A stretch of DNA of 64,000 bases from positions 1,550,001 to 1,614,000 of the forward strand of contig JAWKPA010000012.1 in assembly GCA_041390905.1 (NCBI GenBank), given 5' to 3'. This DNA is from JACKCD01 sp041390905. Lineage in GTDB: Bacteria; Chloroflexota; Anaerolineae; Promineifilales; Promineifilaceae. Numbering within the stretch: the stretch's first letter is position 1; each line of letters opens with the position of its first letter. The position numbers and the translations under genes are program-made. The notes under the pieces are model-generated. The model was not told the DNA's origin, made no database searches, and saw only the letters and a list, made by a program, of their open reading frames with translations. Shown here one piece after another: positions 17,728 to 26,094 of the stretch.

Positions 17728-18224
17728 GGCAGTTTGGGCGGTTGGTGTGGCCGCAGCCGCTGACGGTGGCGGAACGGCAGCAGGTGGCGGCGGTGTTGTC
17801 GCGGCGGCAGCAGCTGCTTTTTTATGAATTTGCTGTCAGCGACCAGCGGCACAGCTATCGGGTGCTGCAAATGCTGCTGGCGGCGGGGGAAACGGAGCCG
17901 TCGCTGCTGGTGGCGGCGTTGCTCCACGACATTGGCAAAATTTGCCACCCGGTTTACGTGTGGGACAGGGTGCTGATTGTGCTGGGGGAGGCGTTTTTGC
18001 CCCGGCGGGTGGCAGCGTGGGGGTTGGGTGAGGCTGGTGGGTGGAAACGGCCGTTTGTCATCCGCGCCCAACATCCCGCCTGGGGTGCCGAGCTGGTGCA
18101 AACCGCCGGAGCCACCCCGCTGACGGTGCGCTTAGTTGCCCGGCACCAGGAAAAATTGGCCGCGCCTCAGAATGATGAGGACAGGCTGCTGGCGCGGCTG
18201 CAGTGGGCGGATGACCGGAATTAG
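17703..18224 (+). CDS. HD-domain phosphohydrolase
   Basis: 173 residues. The HD pair is in LLVAALLHDIGKI (residues about 70-82), preceded by the ligand His of RHSYRVLQML and followed by QHPAWGAELVQTAGA and ARHQE, the order expected of a metal-dependent HD phosphohydrolase. This short single-domain form is often annotated as an HD hydrolase of unknown nucleotide substrate. Its ATG and first eight codons are duplicated upstream at 16908, suggesting an insertion at its 5' end that left the reading frame whole. No ribosome site of note precedes the ATG, so it may depend on readthrough from the HNH gene. Confidence 0.8.
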   Translation: MARVGYRVRQFGRLVWPQPLTVAERQQVAAVLSRRQQLLFYEFAVSDQRHSYRVLQMLLAAGETEPSLLVAALLHDIGKICHPVYVWDRVLIVLGEAFLPRRVAAWGLGEAGGWKRPFVIRAQHPAWGAELVQTAGATPLTVRLVARHQEKLAAPQNDEDRLLARLQWADDRN

Positions 18225-18225
18225 A

Positions 18226-18296
18226 AGCAAGTAATCGGTAATCAGTGTTCGGTAATCAGTAATCAGTGCCACTGATTACTGATTACTGATTACCGT
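18226..18296. repeat. Short-word hairpin spacer (GGTAATCAGT / ACTGATTACC)
   Basis: Words GTAATCAGT and complements alternate. AATCAGTAATCAGTG (18254-18268) pairs perfectly with 18270-18284, with more pairing outside. It lies between the HD and TyrA-like genes and could act as a transcript hairpin. Confidence 0.65.
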
Positions 18297-18312
18297 TAAG
18301 CAGGGTGAGAGA

Positions 18313-19293
18313 ATGCAGGCACAAACCATAACCATTATTGGAATGCAGCGGCTGGGGGTGTCGGTGGCGATGGCGCTGCGGGCGGCGTTGCCAAAGGTAG
18401 TGCTGATCGGCCACGACAAGGATGGTTCGATTGCCCGTGAGGTGAAGGAAAAAACGGGAACCATTGACAAGGTGGAGTGGAATTTGGTGCGGGCGGCGGC
18501 GCAGGCCGATATTTTGGTGCTGGCGGTGCCGTTTGTGGAGCTGCGCGACACGCTGGAGGCGATTGGGCATGATTTGCAGCCCCATACCCTGCTGCTGGAT
18601 ATGTCCAGCCTGAAGGGGCCGGGGGCGAAGTGGGCGGCAAAGGCGATTCAAAGCGGCCATTATGTGGGGGTGCGGCCGGTGCTGGCGGCGGCTGTGCTGG
18701 AAGATGGGCGTACCGATTACACGGCGGCAACGGCCGATTTGTTCAAGAACAGCGTTTTTTGCCTGATGCCCACGGCCAATGTGGATGGGCGGGCGGTGCA
18801 AACGGCCGTTCATTTCGGCCAGCTTCTCGGTGCCACCCCCTACTTCCTCGACCCGCACGAATACGACAGCCTCATCCAGGGGGTGGAAACGGTGCCGGGG
18901 CTGATGGCGGCGGCGATGTATGGGGCGATTAGCAAGGAAATGGGCTGGCGTGACATGCTTCGCTTTGCCAACCAGCCATTTGCCCTCACCACCCAGCCGT
19001 TGGGCAACGGCGAAGATTTGGCGCAACTGGCACTCTATGACCAGCAGGCCACGCTGCGCTGGCTCGATGCCTTTTTGGGCGAACTGCAACTGGTGCGCCA
19101 ATGGGTGCAGCAGGGAGATCGCCACAGCCTGACGGCGCTGTTGGGGCAGATGGGGGATCACCGGGCGGCGTGGCTGCGCGACCGCGAAAAGAATGATTGG
19201 GCGGAGGCCAAAATGCCGACGGTAGAGAATCGTGGGCTGACGGAGCAGATGCTGGGCAGTTGGGTGTCGGAACGGATGGGGCGGAATGAGTGA
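18313..19293 (+). CDS. Prephenate dehydrogenase-like protein (TyrA family)
   Basis: 326 residues. A Rossmann fold begins at ITIIGMQRLGVSVAMALR and continues with VVLIGHD and DILVLAVPFVELRDTLE. The helical C-terminal half (HEYDSLIQGVETVPGLMAA) matches the prephenate dehydrogenase layout. The enzyme would oxidise prephenate to 4-hydroxyphenylpyruvate with NAD+ in tyrosine synthesis. The glycine motif is looser than usual (GMQRLG), and no other aromatic-pathway gene is near, so a related NAD(P)-dependent role is possible. Its stop overlaps the start of the glycosyltransferase gene by eight bases, implying cotranslation. Confidence 0.7.
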   Translation: MQAQTITIIGMQRLGVSVAMALRAALPKVVLIGHDKDGSIAREVKEKTGTIDKVEWNLVRAAAQADILVLAVPFVELRDTLEAIGHDLQPHTLLLDMSSLKGPGAKWAAKAIQSGHYVGVRPVLAAAVLEDGRTDYTAATADLFKNSVFCLMPTANVDGRAVQTAVHFGQLLGATPYFLDPHEYDSLIQGVETVPGLMAAAMYGAISKEMGWRDMLRFANQPFALTTQPLGNGEDLAQLALYDQQATLRWLDAFLGELQLVRQWVQQGDRHSLTALLGQMGDHRAAWLRDREKNDWAEAKMPTVENRGLTEQMLGSWVSERMGRNE

Positions 19294-20515
19294 AATGGGA
19301 GAGATGAGGGAGGGGGAAAAACGGCCGTTGCGCATCCTCATGATTGCCCCTACCTCTTTCTTCAGCGACTATGGCGGCCACATCCGCATCCTCGAAGAAA
19401 CCCGTACCCTGCTGGCAATGGGGCATCAGGTGCGAATTGTTACCTATTATAAAGGAAGCAACCTCCCCGGTCTCGACATTCGCCGCACCCCACCCCTGCC
19501 CTGGCATACCGAATATGAAGTTGGCTCCTCGCGCCACAAAATCGCCTTTGATGTGTACCTCTCCTTTCAATCGCTCATTGAAGGGTTCCGCATGAGACCC
19601 GATGTGATTCACGGCCATATGGGAGAAGGGGCGCTGATTGGCGGCGTGTTGTCCCGGCTGCTGCGCGTGCCGCTGGTTTTTGATTTTCAGGGGCTGATGA
19701 CCGCCGAAATGGTAGACCACAAATTTCTCGACCCTAACGGCTTCGTCTATTCCTGGATGTACCGCCTGGAGCGTTTTTTTTCCACCCGTCTGCCCCACGC
19801 CATTCTCACCAGCTCCCACCGTGCCCGCCAGATTTTGCACAATGAATTTGCCATCCCCCTCAGCAAAATCCACCCCCTGCCCGACTGCGCCGACACCACC
19901 CGCTTTGACCCGCAGACCATTTCAGTTGAGGCACAGCAAAAACTCCGGCAGCGTTACAACATTCCGGCAGATCGGCTGATTGTGGCCTACCTGGGGCTGC
20001 TCACCGATTATCAAGGCACGCCCCACCTCATTGAAGCCGCTGCCCAGCTTAAACAGCAGCAGGCCAACGTCCACTTTTTGGTCATGGGCTACCCCGATGT
20101 GGATCGGTATCAGGCAATGGCGGCCAAGCGTGGAGTGGGGGAGATGATGACCTTTACCGGCAAGGTGGAGTACCGCGATGCCCCCACCTATTTATCGCTG
20201 GGGGATATTGCCGTGGCGCCCAAGATGTCGTCAACGGAGGGCAGCGGCAAGCTGCTCAACTATATGGCACTGTGCCAGCCGGTGGTGGCATATGAAACGC
20301 CGGTGCATCGGGAATATTTGGGGGAGTTGGGAGTGTATGCGCCGGTGGGCGACATTGCCGCCTTTGCGCAGGGGATTGCGTGGCTGGTGGCGAATCCGCA
20401 GGAGCGGGTGCGGCTGGGGAGCTTGCTGCGTCAGCGGGCGTTGGAAAAGTACAGTTGGCGGGCGGCTGGGGAGGAGATTGTACGGTTGTATGAGGAATTA
20501 ACGGCCGTTTCATAA
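19286..20515 (+). CDS. Glycosyltransferase family 4 protein
   Basis: 409 residues with two Rossmann-like halves of the GT-B fold. The N-terminal half has FFSDYGGHIRILEETRTLL and HGHMGEGALIGG. The C-terminal half has VAYLGLLTDYQGTPHLIEAA and the donor-site region VAPKMSSTEGSGKLLNYMA. It transfers a sugar from an activated donor to a lipid- or polysaccharide acceptor at the membrane; donor and acceptor are unknown. It overlaps the TyrA-like gene. Third-position bases change from C-rich after the AACGGCCGTT at 19320 to G-rich before the next copy at 20500, inside one gene. Confidence 0.87.
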   Translation: MSEMGEMREGEKRPLRILMIAPTSFFSDYGGHIRILEETRTLLAMGHQVRIVTYYKGSNLPGLDIRRTPPLPWHTEYEVGSSRHKIAFDVYLSFQSLIEGFRMRPDVIHGHMGEGALIGGVLSRLLRVPLVFDFQGLMTAEMVDHKFLDPNGFVYSWMYRLERFFSTRLPHAILTSSHRARQILHNEFAIPLSKIHPLPDCADTTRFDPQTISVEAQQKLRQRYNIPADRLIVAYLGLLTDYQGTPHLIEAAAQLKQQQANVHFLVMGYPDVDRYQAMAAKRGVGEMMTFTGKVEYRDAPTYLSLGDIAVAPKMSSTEGSGKLLNYMALCQPVVAYETPVHREYLGELGVYAPVGDIAAFAQGIAWLVANPQERVRLGSLLRQRALEKYSWRAAGEEIVRLYEELTAVS

Positions 20516-20544
20516 GATTCCCATAAAACCCGTCATTCAATGGG

Positions 20545-20573
20545 TTGACACCTTGACTGTATCCTCATATACT
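20545..20573 (+). promoter_or_regulatory. Sigma-70-type promoter upstream of rpoB
   Basis: TTGACA (20545-20550), a 17-bp spacer and TATACT (20568-20573). This is close to ideal and lies about 200 bp before the rpoB start, leaving a long leader. Confidence 0.8.
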
Positions 20574-20652
20574 ACAAGTTCGCGCATCATAGCGTGTTCT
20601 TGCAACATGCTTTGGAGCTACAGCGAACATAAAAAGAAGTACCGAAAACGCG

Positions 20653-20728
20653 AAGGGGTGTAATGGTGTAATTGCACCCCTTGTTTGTGGCAAATTAATG
20701 CACAAACGGCGGGGGATAACCCGTTTGT
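20653..20728 (+). promoter_or_regulatory. Two hairpins in the rpoB leader
   Basis: AAGGGGTG (20653-20660) pairs with CACCCCTT (20675-20682), and ACAAACGG (20702-20709) pairs with CCGTTTGT (20721-20728), followed by TTTTGTTG. They lie between the promoter and rpoB and could attenuate or time transcription; no known leader family was recognised. Confidence 0.5.
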
Positions 20729-20772
20729 TTTGTTGATGTAAGAGCTTAGAGTTAGGAGCAGGTGAGTAATAC

Positions 20773-23700
20773 ATGCCTAAAAGTATAATCAAAACATATG
20801 CTCAGACGACGCGCCCAATGGATTTGCCAAGCCTGATTGACATTCAGCTTGACTCTTTTGAGCGGTTTACCAGCGAAGGGCTTGCCGAACTGTTTGATGA
20901 GGTTTCTCCCATCGAAAGTTTTAATGGCGATCTCAAACTGTATTTTCCCTCCAATCGGCCGGAAACCGAGGGGTTTGACCTGAAATACTGGTTTGGTGAA
21001 CCAAAATACAGCGTGGAAGAGTGTGTTGAGCGTGACATGAGCTATGCGGCACCGCTTTATGTGAAAGCGATGCTTTACAGTGCAGATACCGACCAGCCGA
21101 TTGTGCAGGATATTTTCGTGGGCGACTTTCCACTGATGACGCCGGCCGGAACCTTTATCATCAACGGTACCGAGCGCGTGGTGGTGAGCCAGCTTATTCG
21201 TTCACCTGGTGCCTACTTTGAAATTGAGGAAGAGCGTGTTACCGGCCGGCCGCTTTCGATGGGCAAACTCATTCCCGACCGGGGCGCGTGGATGGAATTT
21301 GAAACGCGCAAAACCGACTACCTCACCGTCAAATTTAACCGTAAGCGCACTGTTCCGGTCACATTGTTCCTGCGGGCAATGGCGGCTGTGGATGACGGGC
21401 TGGATAACCCGTTGATTGTTGACGGTACCGATGAGGAATTGCTGGCATTGTTTGAGGATATTGATACCAACGGCGAGCATCTCTACATTCAAGGTAGCAT
21501 TGAGCAGGAGCCACTGTGGGATGTTGACAAGCCGATTGCTGAACAGGCACTGATTGAGTTTTACAAGCGGATGCGCCCTGGCGACCCGCCCACTCTGGAA
21601 AACGCCGTGCAATATCTGCATGAGCAACTTTTCGACTCGCGCCGCTATGATTTGGCGCGGGTAGGGCGGTACAAGCTCAACAAGCGGCTGAATTTGCAAG
21701 ATAGTGTGCCGCTAGAGCATCGCACCATCACCCAGCACGACATTGTGCAGTTGGTGCGCCGGATGGTTTTGATCAACAACGGCCAGGAAGGGGCAGATGA
21801 CATTGACCATTTGGGCAACCGCCGCATTAAAACGGTGGGCGAACTGCTCCAGGCCAAGCTGCGCGTGGGGTTGCGCCGGATGGAGCGGGTGGTGCGTGAG
21901 CGCATGTCCATTCGTGAAAGCGAAAATATTACCCCCATTGGTCTTATTAACATTCGCCCGGTGGTGGCCGCCATTCGTGAATTCTTCGGCAGCTCACAGT
22001 TGAGCCAGTTTATGGAACAGGCCAATCCATTGGCTGAGTTGACCCACAAGCGCACGTTGTCGGCGTTGGGGCCGGGCGGTTTGCGCCGGGAACGGGCGGG
22101 CTTTGAGGTGCGCGACGTGCACCACAGCCATTATGGCCGTATTTGCCCCATTGAAACGCCGGAAGGACCAAACATTGGTCTAATCGGCCGTTTGGCAACG
22201 TATGGTCGTGTTAACAAATATGGCTTTGTGGAAACGCCGTATCGCCGGGTACGTAACACCATTGCTGGCAGCAGCGAAGCTTTGGTGGGGCATGATGCCT
22301 TCCGTAATATTGTAGACCCCAATACGGGTGAAATTATTGTCTCGGCTAATGAAATGATTACCGAAGCCCATGCCCAGGCGATTCGTGAAGCAGGGATTGA
22401 CCAGGTAAGCGTTGTTCCCTATGTGACCGATGATGTGGTGTATATGTCGGCTGATGAGGAAGACCATTACACTATTGCCCAGGCAAATGCCCAGTTAGAT
22501 GGGCGTAACCAGTTTGTTGATACACGGGTGTCGTCACGGCGTAATCAGAATTTCCGCTTTACCTCGGTGCAGCGGGTAGACTTTATGGACGTGGCTCCAC
22601 GCCAGATTGTGGGTGTGTCGGCGGCGTTGATTCCGTTCCTTTCACATGATGATGCTAACCGGGCGTTGATGGGTTCTAACATGCAGCGGCAGGCTGTGCC
22701 GTTGTTGCAGCCCCATGTGCCGATTGTTAGCACCGGGATGGAGCTTCAAGCAGCGTATAATTCGGGTCAGGTGGTGTTGAGCAAGGGTGACGGGGAAGTG
22801 GTGAGCGTGACTGGCGACCAGATTATGGTTGTTAGTGACAATGGGCCGCAGGTTTACAACTTGCGCAAATACAATCGCTCGAACCAAAGCACCTGCATTG
22901 ACCAACGGCCGATTGTGGTGAAGGGGCAGCGGGTGGAAAAAGGCACCGTGTTGGCCGATAGCTCTTCAACCCAATATGGCGAGTTGGCACTTGGTCAGGA
23001 TGTGCTGGTGGCGTTCCTTTCCTGGGAAGGTGGCAACTTTGAGGATGCTATTCTGGTGAGTGAGCGGCTGGTGCGAAATGATCTGTTTACCTCGGTGCAT
23101 ATTGAAAAGCATGAGATTGAGGCGCGGGATACCAAGCTGGGGCCGGAAGAAATTACTTATGATATTCCCAATGTGAGTGAAGATGCGCTGAAAGATTTGG
23201 ATGAGCGCGGCATTATTCGGATTGGGGCTGATGTCAAAGAGAATGATATTCTGGTTGGGAAGATTACGCCTAAAGGTGAGAAGGAACTCAGCCCGGAAGA
23301 GAAACTGCTGCGTGCTATTTTTGGTGACAAGGCGCGTGAGGTGAAGGATTCGAGCTTGCGTTTGCCGCATGGGGCGCGGGGTAAGGTGGTGGATGTGCAG
23401 GTGTTTGACCGCCAGCATGACCGTGATCTTCCGGCCGGCGTGGAGACGATGGTGCGGGTGAGCGTGGCGCAGCGGCGTAAACTGTCTGAAGGTGACAAAA
23501 TGGCGGGGCGGCACGGGAACAAGGGTGTTATCTCGAAGGTCGTGCCGATTGAGGATATGCCTCATCTGGCTGATGGGACGCCAATTGACATTATTCTTAG
23601 TCCGTTGGGTGTGCCTGGCCGTATGAACATTGGGCAGGTTTTGGAAACGCACCTGGGCTGGGCGGCGCGGCGGCTGGGTTTCCGGGCGGTGACGCCAGTA

Positions 23701-24714
23701 TTTGACGGGGCGAGCGAGCGTGAGATTCAATCTGAGCTTGGCCGTGCCTGGCTGGTTGATCGGGGCTGGGATGTGGCAACGGCGTGGGCTTGGGATTGGC
23801 TCAATGAAATTCATTATGATCTGGAACTGCTTAAGGATGACCGGGAAGCGCGGCTGCTGTTTATTTCAAGCTGGCTGGGCGACTTGGGGTATGATGTGAG
23901 CCGTTTGGATGTGGATGCGGATTATGCCCGGCAGTCGGTGGCACGGGAATGGGTGCGGAGTCGTGGCTGGGATCCCGATGGTATCTTTATAGAGCCTGAG
24001 GCTTGGCCGGAGACGACTAAGGCGCAGTGGGAGCCGTTGAACGACCTGGCGATTGAAGCTTGTGTGCGTGAATGGTTCCAGTTAGCGCTGGAGCGGCATG
24101 GTAATGAACTGCCGAAAGCGGTTCATGTTGATACCAAGGCGACTGATCTGGATGATTTGCGGGTTTTGGCGAATCAGATAACGGCCGTTACGCATGAACC
24201 ACTGCCGATTCTGGGCAAAGAGAAACTGGTTGATGGCAAGACAGGCCGGCCGTTTGATCAGCCTGTAACCGTTGGTATTCTCCACATGCTCAAGCTGGCG
24301 CATTTGGTTGAGGACAAGGTTCATGCCCGTTCAACAGGGCCATATTCACTGGTAACGCAGCAGCCGCTGGGTGGTAAAGCCCAATTTGGTGGTCAACGTT
24401 TTGGTGAAATGGAAGTGTGGGCGTTGGAAGCCTATGGTGCGGCGCATACGTTGCAAGAGATGCTGACGGTGAAGTCGGATGATGTGCAGGGGCGGGTTAA
24501 GACGTATGAATCCATTGTCAAGAATGAACGCATTGAAGAGCCGGGTGTTCCTGCTTCTTTCCGTGTGCTGGTAAAAGAGCTGCAAAGCCTGGGGCTGGCG
24601 GTGGAAGCGGTGACGGATAGTGGTGATGTCATTCGTTTTGGTAAGGAAGATGACAAGCGGCGTAATAGTGATAATCGCCGTGCCTGGACTGGTGGGATGA
24701 CAGATTTTCGTTAA
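20773..24714 (+). CDS. rpoB: RNA polymerase subunit beta
   Basis: 1313 residues, full length from N-terminal TRPMDLPSLIDIQLDSF to the C-terminal GEMEVWALEAYGAAHTLQEM. The fork and rifampicin region is at residues 406-436 (GSSQLSQFMEQANPLAELTH, then KRTLSALGPGG). It differs from the E. coli residues there: D516 to E, N518 to A, S522 to A and R529 to T. Between PVFDGA (about 975) and DGKTGRPFDQPV (about 1154) is a Trp-rich insertion of roughly 150 residues that short beta subunits lack. rpoC does not follow; the next gene is rpsL after 438 bp. Transcribed from the promoter at 20545. Confidence 0.97.
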   Translation: MPKSIIKTYAQTTRPMDLPSLIDIQLDSFERFTSEGLAELFDEVSPIESFNGDLKLYFPSNRPETEGFDLKYWFGEPKYSVEECVERDMSYAAPLYVKAMLYSADTDQPIVQDIFVGDFPLMTPAGTFIINGTERVVVSQLIRSPGAYFEIEEERVTGRPLSMGKLIPDRGAWMEFETRKTDYLTVKFNRKRTVPVTLFLRAMAAVDDGLDNPLIVDGTDEELLALFEDIDTNGEHLYIQGSIEQEPLWDVDKPIAEQALIEFYKRMRPGDPPTLENAVQYLHEQLFDSRRYDLARVGRYKLNKRLNLQDSVPLEHRTITQHDIVQLVRRMVLINNGQEGADDIDHLGNRRIKTVGELLQAKLRVGLRRMERVVRERMSIRESENITPIGLINIRPVVAAIREFFGSSQLSQFMEQANPLAELTHKRTLSALGPGGLRRERAGFEVRDVHHSHYGRICPIETPEGPNIGLIGRLATYGRVNKYGFVETPYRRVRNTIAGSSEALVGHDAFRNIVDPNTGEIIVSANEMITEAHAQAIREAGIDQVSVVPYVTDDVVYMSADEEDHYTIAQANAQLDGRNQFVDTRVSSRRNQNFRFTSVQRVDFMDVAPRQIVGVSAALIPFLSHDDANRALMGSNMQRQAVPLLQPHVPIVSTGMELQAAYNSGQVVLSKGDGEVVSVTGDQIMVVSDNGPQVYNLRKYNRSNQSTCIDQRPIVVKGQRVEKGTVLADSSSTQYGELALGQDVLVAFLSWEGGNFEDAILVSERLVRNDLFTSVHIEKHEIEARDTKLGPEEITYDIPNVSEDALKDLDERGIIRIGADVKENDILVGKITPKGEKELSPEEKLLRAIFGDKAREVKDSSLRLPHGARGKVVDVQVFDRQHDRDLPAGVETMVRVSVAQRRKLSEGDKMAGRHGNKGVISKVVPIEDMPHLADGTPIDIILSPLGVPGRMNIGQVLETHLGWAARRLGFRAVTPVFDGASEREIQSELGRAWLVDRGWDVATAWAWDWLNEIHYDLELLKDDREARLLFISSWLGDLGYDVSRLDVDADYARQSVAREWVRSRGWDPDGIFIEPEAWPETTKAQWEPLNDLAIEACVREWFQLALERHGNELPKAVHVDTKATDLDDLRVLANQITAVTHEPLPILGKEKLVDGKTGRPFDQPVTVGILHMLKLAHLVEDKVHARSTGPYSLVTQQPLGGKAQFGGQRFGEMEVWALEAYGAAHTLQEMLTVKSDDVQGRVKTYESIVKNERIEEPGVPASFRVLVKELQSLGLAVEAVTDSGDVIRFGKEDDKRRNSDNRRAWTGGMTDFR

Positions 24715-24776
24715 GTGTGGAATGGGCAACGCTTTTTTGGCTGTAAAACGGCCGTTAAAAATAGCAAGATTAACGT

Positions 24777-24804
24777 TTGACAAACAAACCCGTTGTGGTA
24801 GAAT
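24777..24804 (+). promoter_or_regulatory. Promoter between rpoB and rpsL
   Basis: TTGACA (24777-24782), a 16-bp spacer and TAGAAT (24799-24804). It lies about 350 bp before rpsL in a 438-bp gene-free stretch, so the str-type operon has its own start. Confidence 0.65.
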
Positions 24805-24881
24805 TCACATTCGTATGTCTGTTCTATAACATAGGATAACTGACGAAAAACTGTAGTTACCAACAAAAAAAGTAATCGACT

Positions 24882-24916
24882 GGAGGCCATCGAGTTGTAA
24901 AACTGTGATGGCCTCC
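24882..24916 (+). promoter_or_regulatory. Hairpin in the rpsL leader
   Basis: GGAGGCCATC (24882-24891) and GATGGCCTCC (24907-24916) form a perfect 10-bp stem with a 15-base loop, with CGAC/GTCG outside. It is followed by GTTTG, not a full T-run. It may be a leader structure or a weak attenuator. The rest of 24715-25152 shows no gene, tRNA or rpoC remnant. Confidence 0.5.
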
Positions 24917-25152
24917 GTTTGTCGAATAGTGGCGGCATCAACTGCCCCCCCCAGCTATTAAAAACAACAATACTTGGGTGAAGCTAAGTAGTGATAAGCT
25001 TCAGTGTAGGCGTAGAATAATGCATTTACGTCGTTTGAAATGAGGTAGATGCGGTATCTGTCTCTGTGTCAAATTCGATTTTGATGCGAGATAACGAGAT
25101 CGTTAGACAAAAATTTTTTTAGGAAAAGTGTAGACAAAAAGGGAGAAAAAGC

Positions 25153-25575
25153 GTGCCTACTATTAATCAACTTGTACGCAAAGGGCGGAAAGCCAAGTCG
25201 AAAAAAAGCACAGCCCCAGCCCTGCAATGGACATTTAATTCCTTCAAGCAGCGCAGAACGCGACAGCCGAAAGGGGCACCACAAAAGCGCGGTGTCTGTA
25301 CACAAGTGAAGACCATGACACCGAAAAAACCGAATTCGGCTTTGCGTAAGGTTGCGCGTGTACGCTTGTCAAATGGTATTGAAGTGACGGCTTATATCCC
25401 TGGCGAATCGCACAGCCTGCAAGATCACTCGGTGGTTCTGATTCGGGGTGGTCGTGTGAAGGATTTGCCTGGTGTTCGTTATCACATTGTGCGTGGTGCG
25501 TTGGATGCTACTGGGGTTGATCGTCGCCGTAAGGGGCGTTCCAAATATGGTGCAAAGCGCCCGAAGGGCAAATAG
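25153..25575 (+). CDS. rpsL: Ribosomal protein S12
   Basis: 140 residues from GTG 25153 (GGGAG upstream). The conserved decoding-site loop (KTMTPKKPNSALRKVARV) and GRVKDLPGVRYHIVRG are intact. Relative to the roughly 124-residue E. coli protein there is an insertion of about 17 residues after APALQ (WTFNSFKQRRTRQPKG), a longer form I associate with Chloroflexota. No streptomycin-resistance change is evident at the K43 or K88 equivalents. First gene of rpsL-rpsG-fusA-tuf. Confidence 0.96.
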   Translation: MPTINQLVRKGRKAKSKKSTAPALQWTFNSFKQRRTRQPKGAPQKRGVCTQVKTMTPKKPNSALRKVARVRLSNGIEVTAYIPGESHSLQDHSVVLIRGGRVKDLPGVRYHIVRGALDATGVDRRRKGRSKYGAKRPKGK

Positions 25576-25590
25576 TTAGGGGATTGAAAG

Positions 25591-26061
25591 ATGCCAAGAC
25601 GTTTTAAACCAGAAAAACGGCCGGTTGTGCCGGATGTACGCTATGACAATGAGCACGTGTCAATGTTTGTCAACCGCTTGATGCGGGATGGTAAAAAAAG
25701 CACGGCGCTGCGTGTGATTTACAATAGTTTTGATTTGATTGAAGAGCGGGCCAAGCGTAGCCCGGTTGAAGTTTTTGAGCAGGCACTGAAAAACGTGATG
25801 CCCCAAATTGAGGTGAAACCTCGCCGTGTGGGTGGGGCAACGTATCAGGTTCCTGTTCCGGTGGATGGGGAGCGGCAGGTGTCGTTGTCTATGCGTTGGT
25901 TGCTAATGGCAGCTCGGAACAGAAACGGCCGTTCTATGTCAGAAAAATTAGCGGCTGAGTTTATGGATGCCGCCAACAATCAAGGTGCGGCTGTCAAGCG
26001 ACGTGATGACACGCACCGCATGGCAGAAGCGAATCGTGCTTTCTCGCACTATCGCTTCTAG
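25591..26061 (+). CDS. rpsG: Ribosomal protein S7
   Basis: 156 residues, the normal length. MPRRFKPEKRPVVPDVRY is followed by VNRLMRDGKKSTA and a C-terminal DTHRMAEANRAFSHYRF, all typical of S7, which nucleates assembly of the 30S head. It is 15 bases behind rpsL and 33 before fusA. Confidence 0.96.
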   Translation: MPRRFKPEKRPVVPDVRYDNEHVSMFVNRLMRDGKKSTALRVIYNSFDLIEERAKRSPVEVFEQALKNVMPQIEVKPRRVGGATYQVPVPVDGERQVSLSMRWLLMAARNRNGRSMSEKLAAEFMDAANNQGAAVKRRDDTHRMAEANRAFSHYRF

Positions 26062-26094
26062 ACCAATTTTTATCTTAGGTAGGTACTGGAAGAC

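Noticed and set aside
22966..23814. 282-codon minus-strand open frame inside rpoB
   Set aside because: Fully antisense to conserved beta-subunit sequence, with no ribosome site and shadow-like composition.
20773..24714. rpoB-rpoC fusion
   Set aside because: The protein ends with the normal beta C-terminus and has no beta' catalytic motif.
24715..25152. tRNA, small RNA gene or rpoC remnant after rpoB
   Set aside because: No cloverleaf, TTCGA loop or beta' motif seen; only a promoter and one strong stem.
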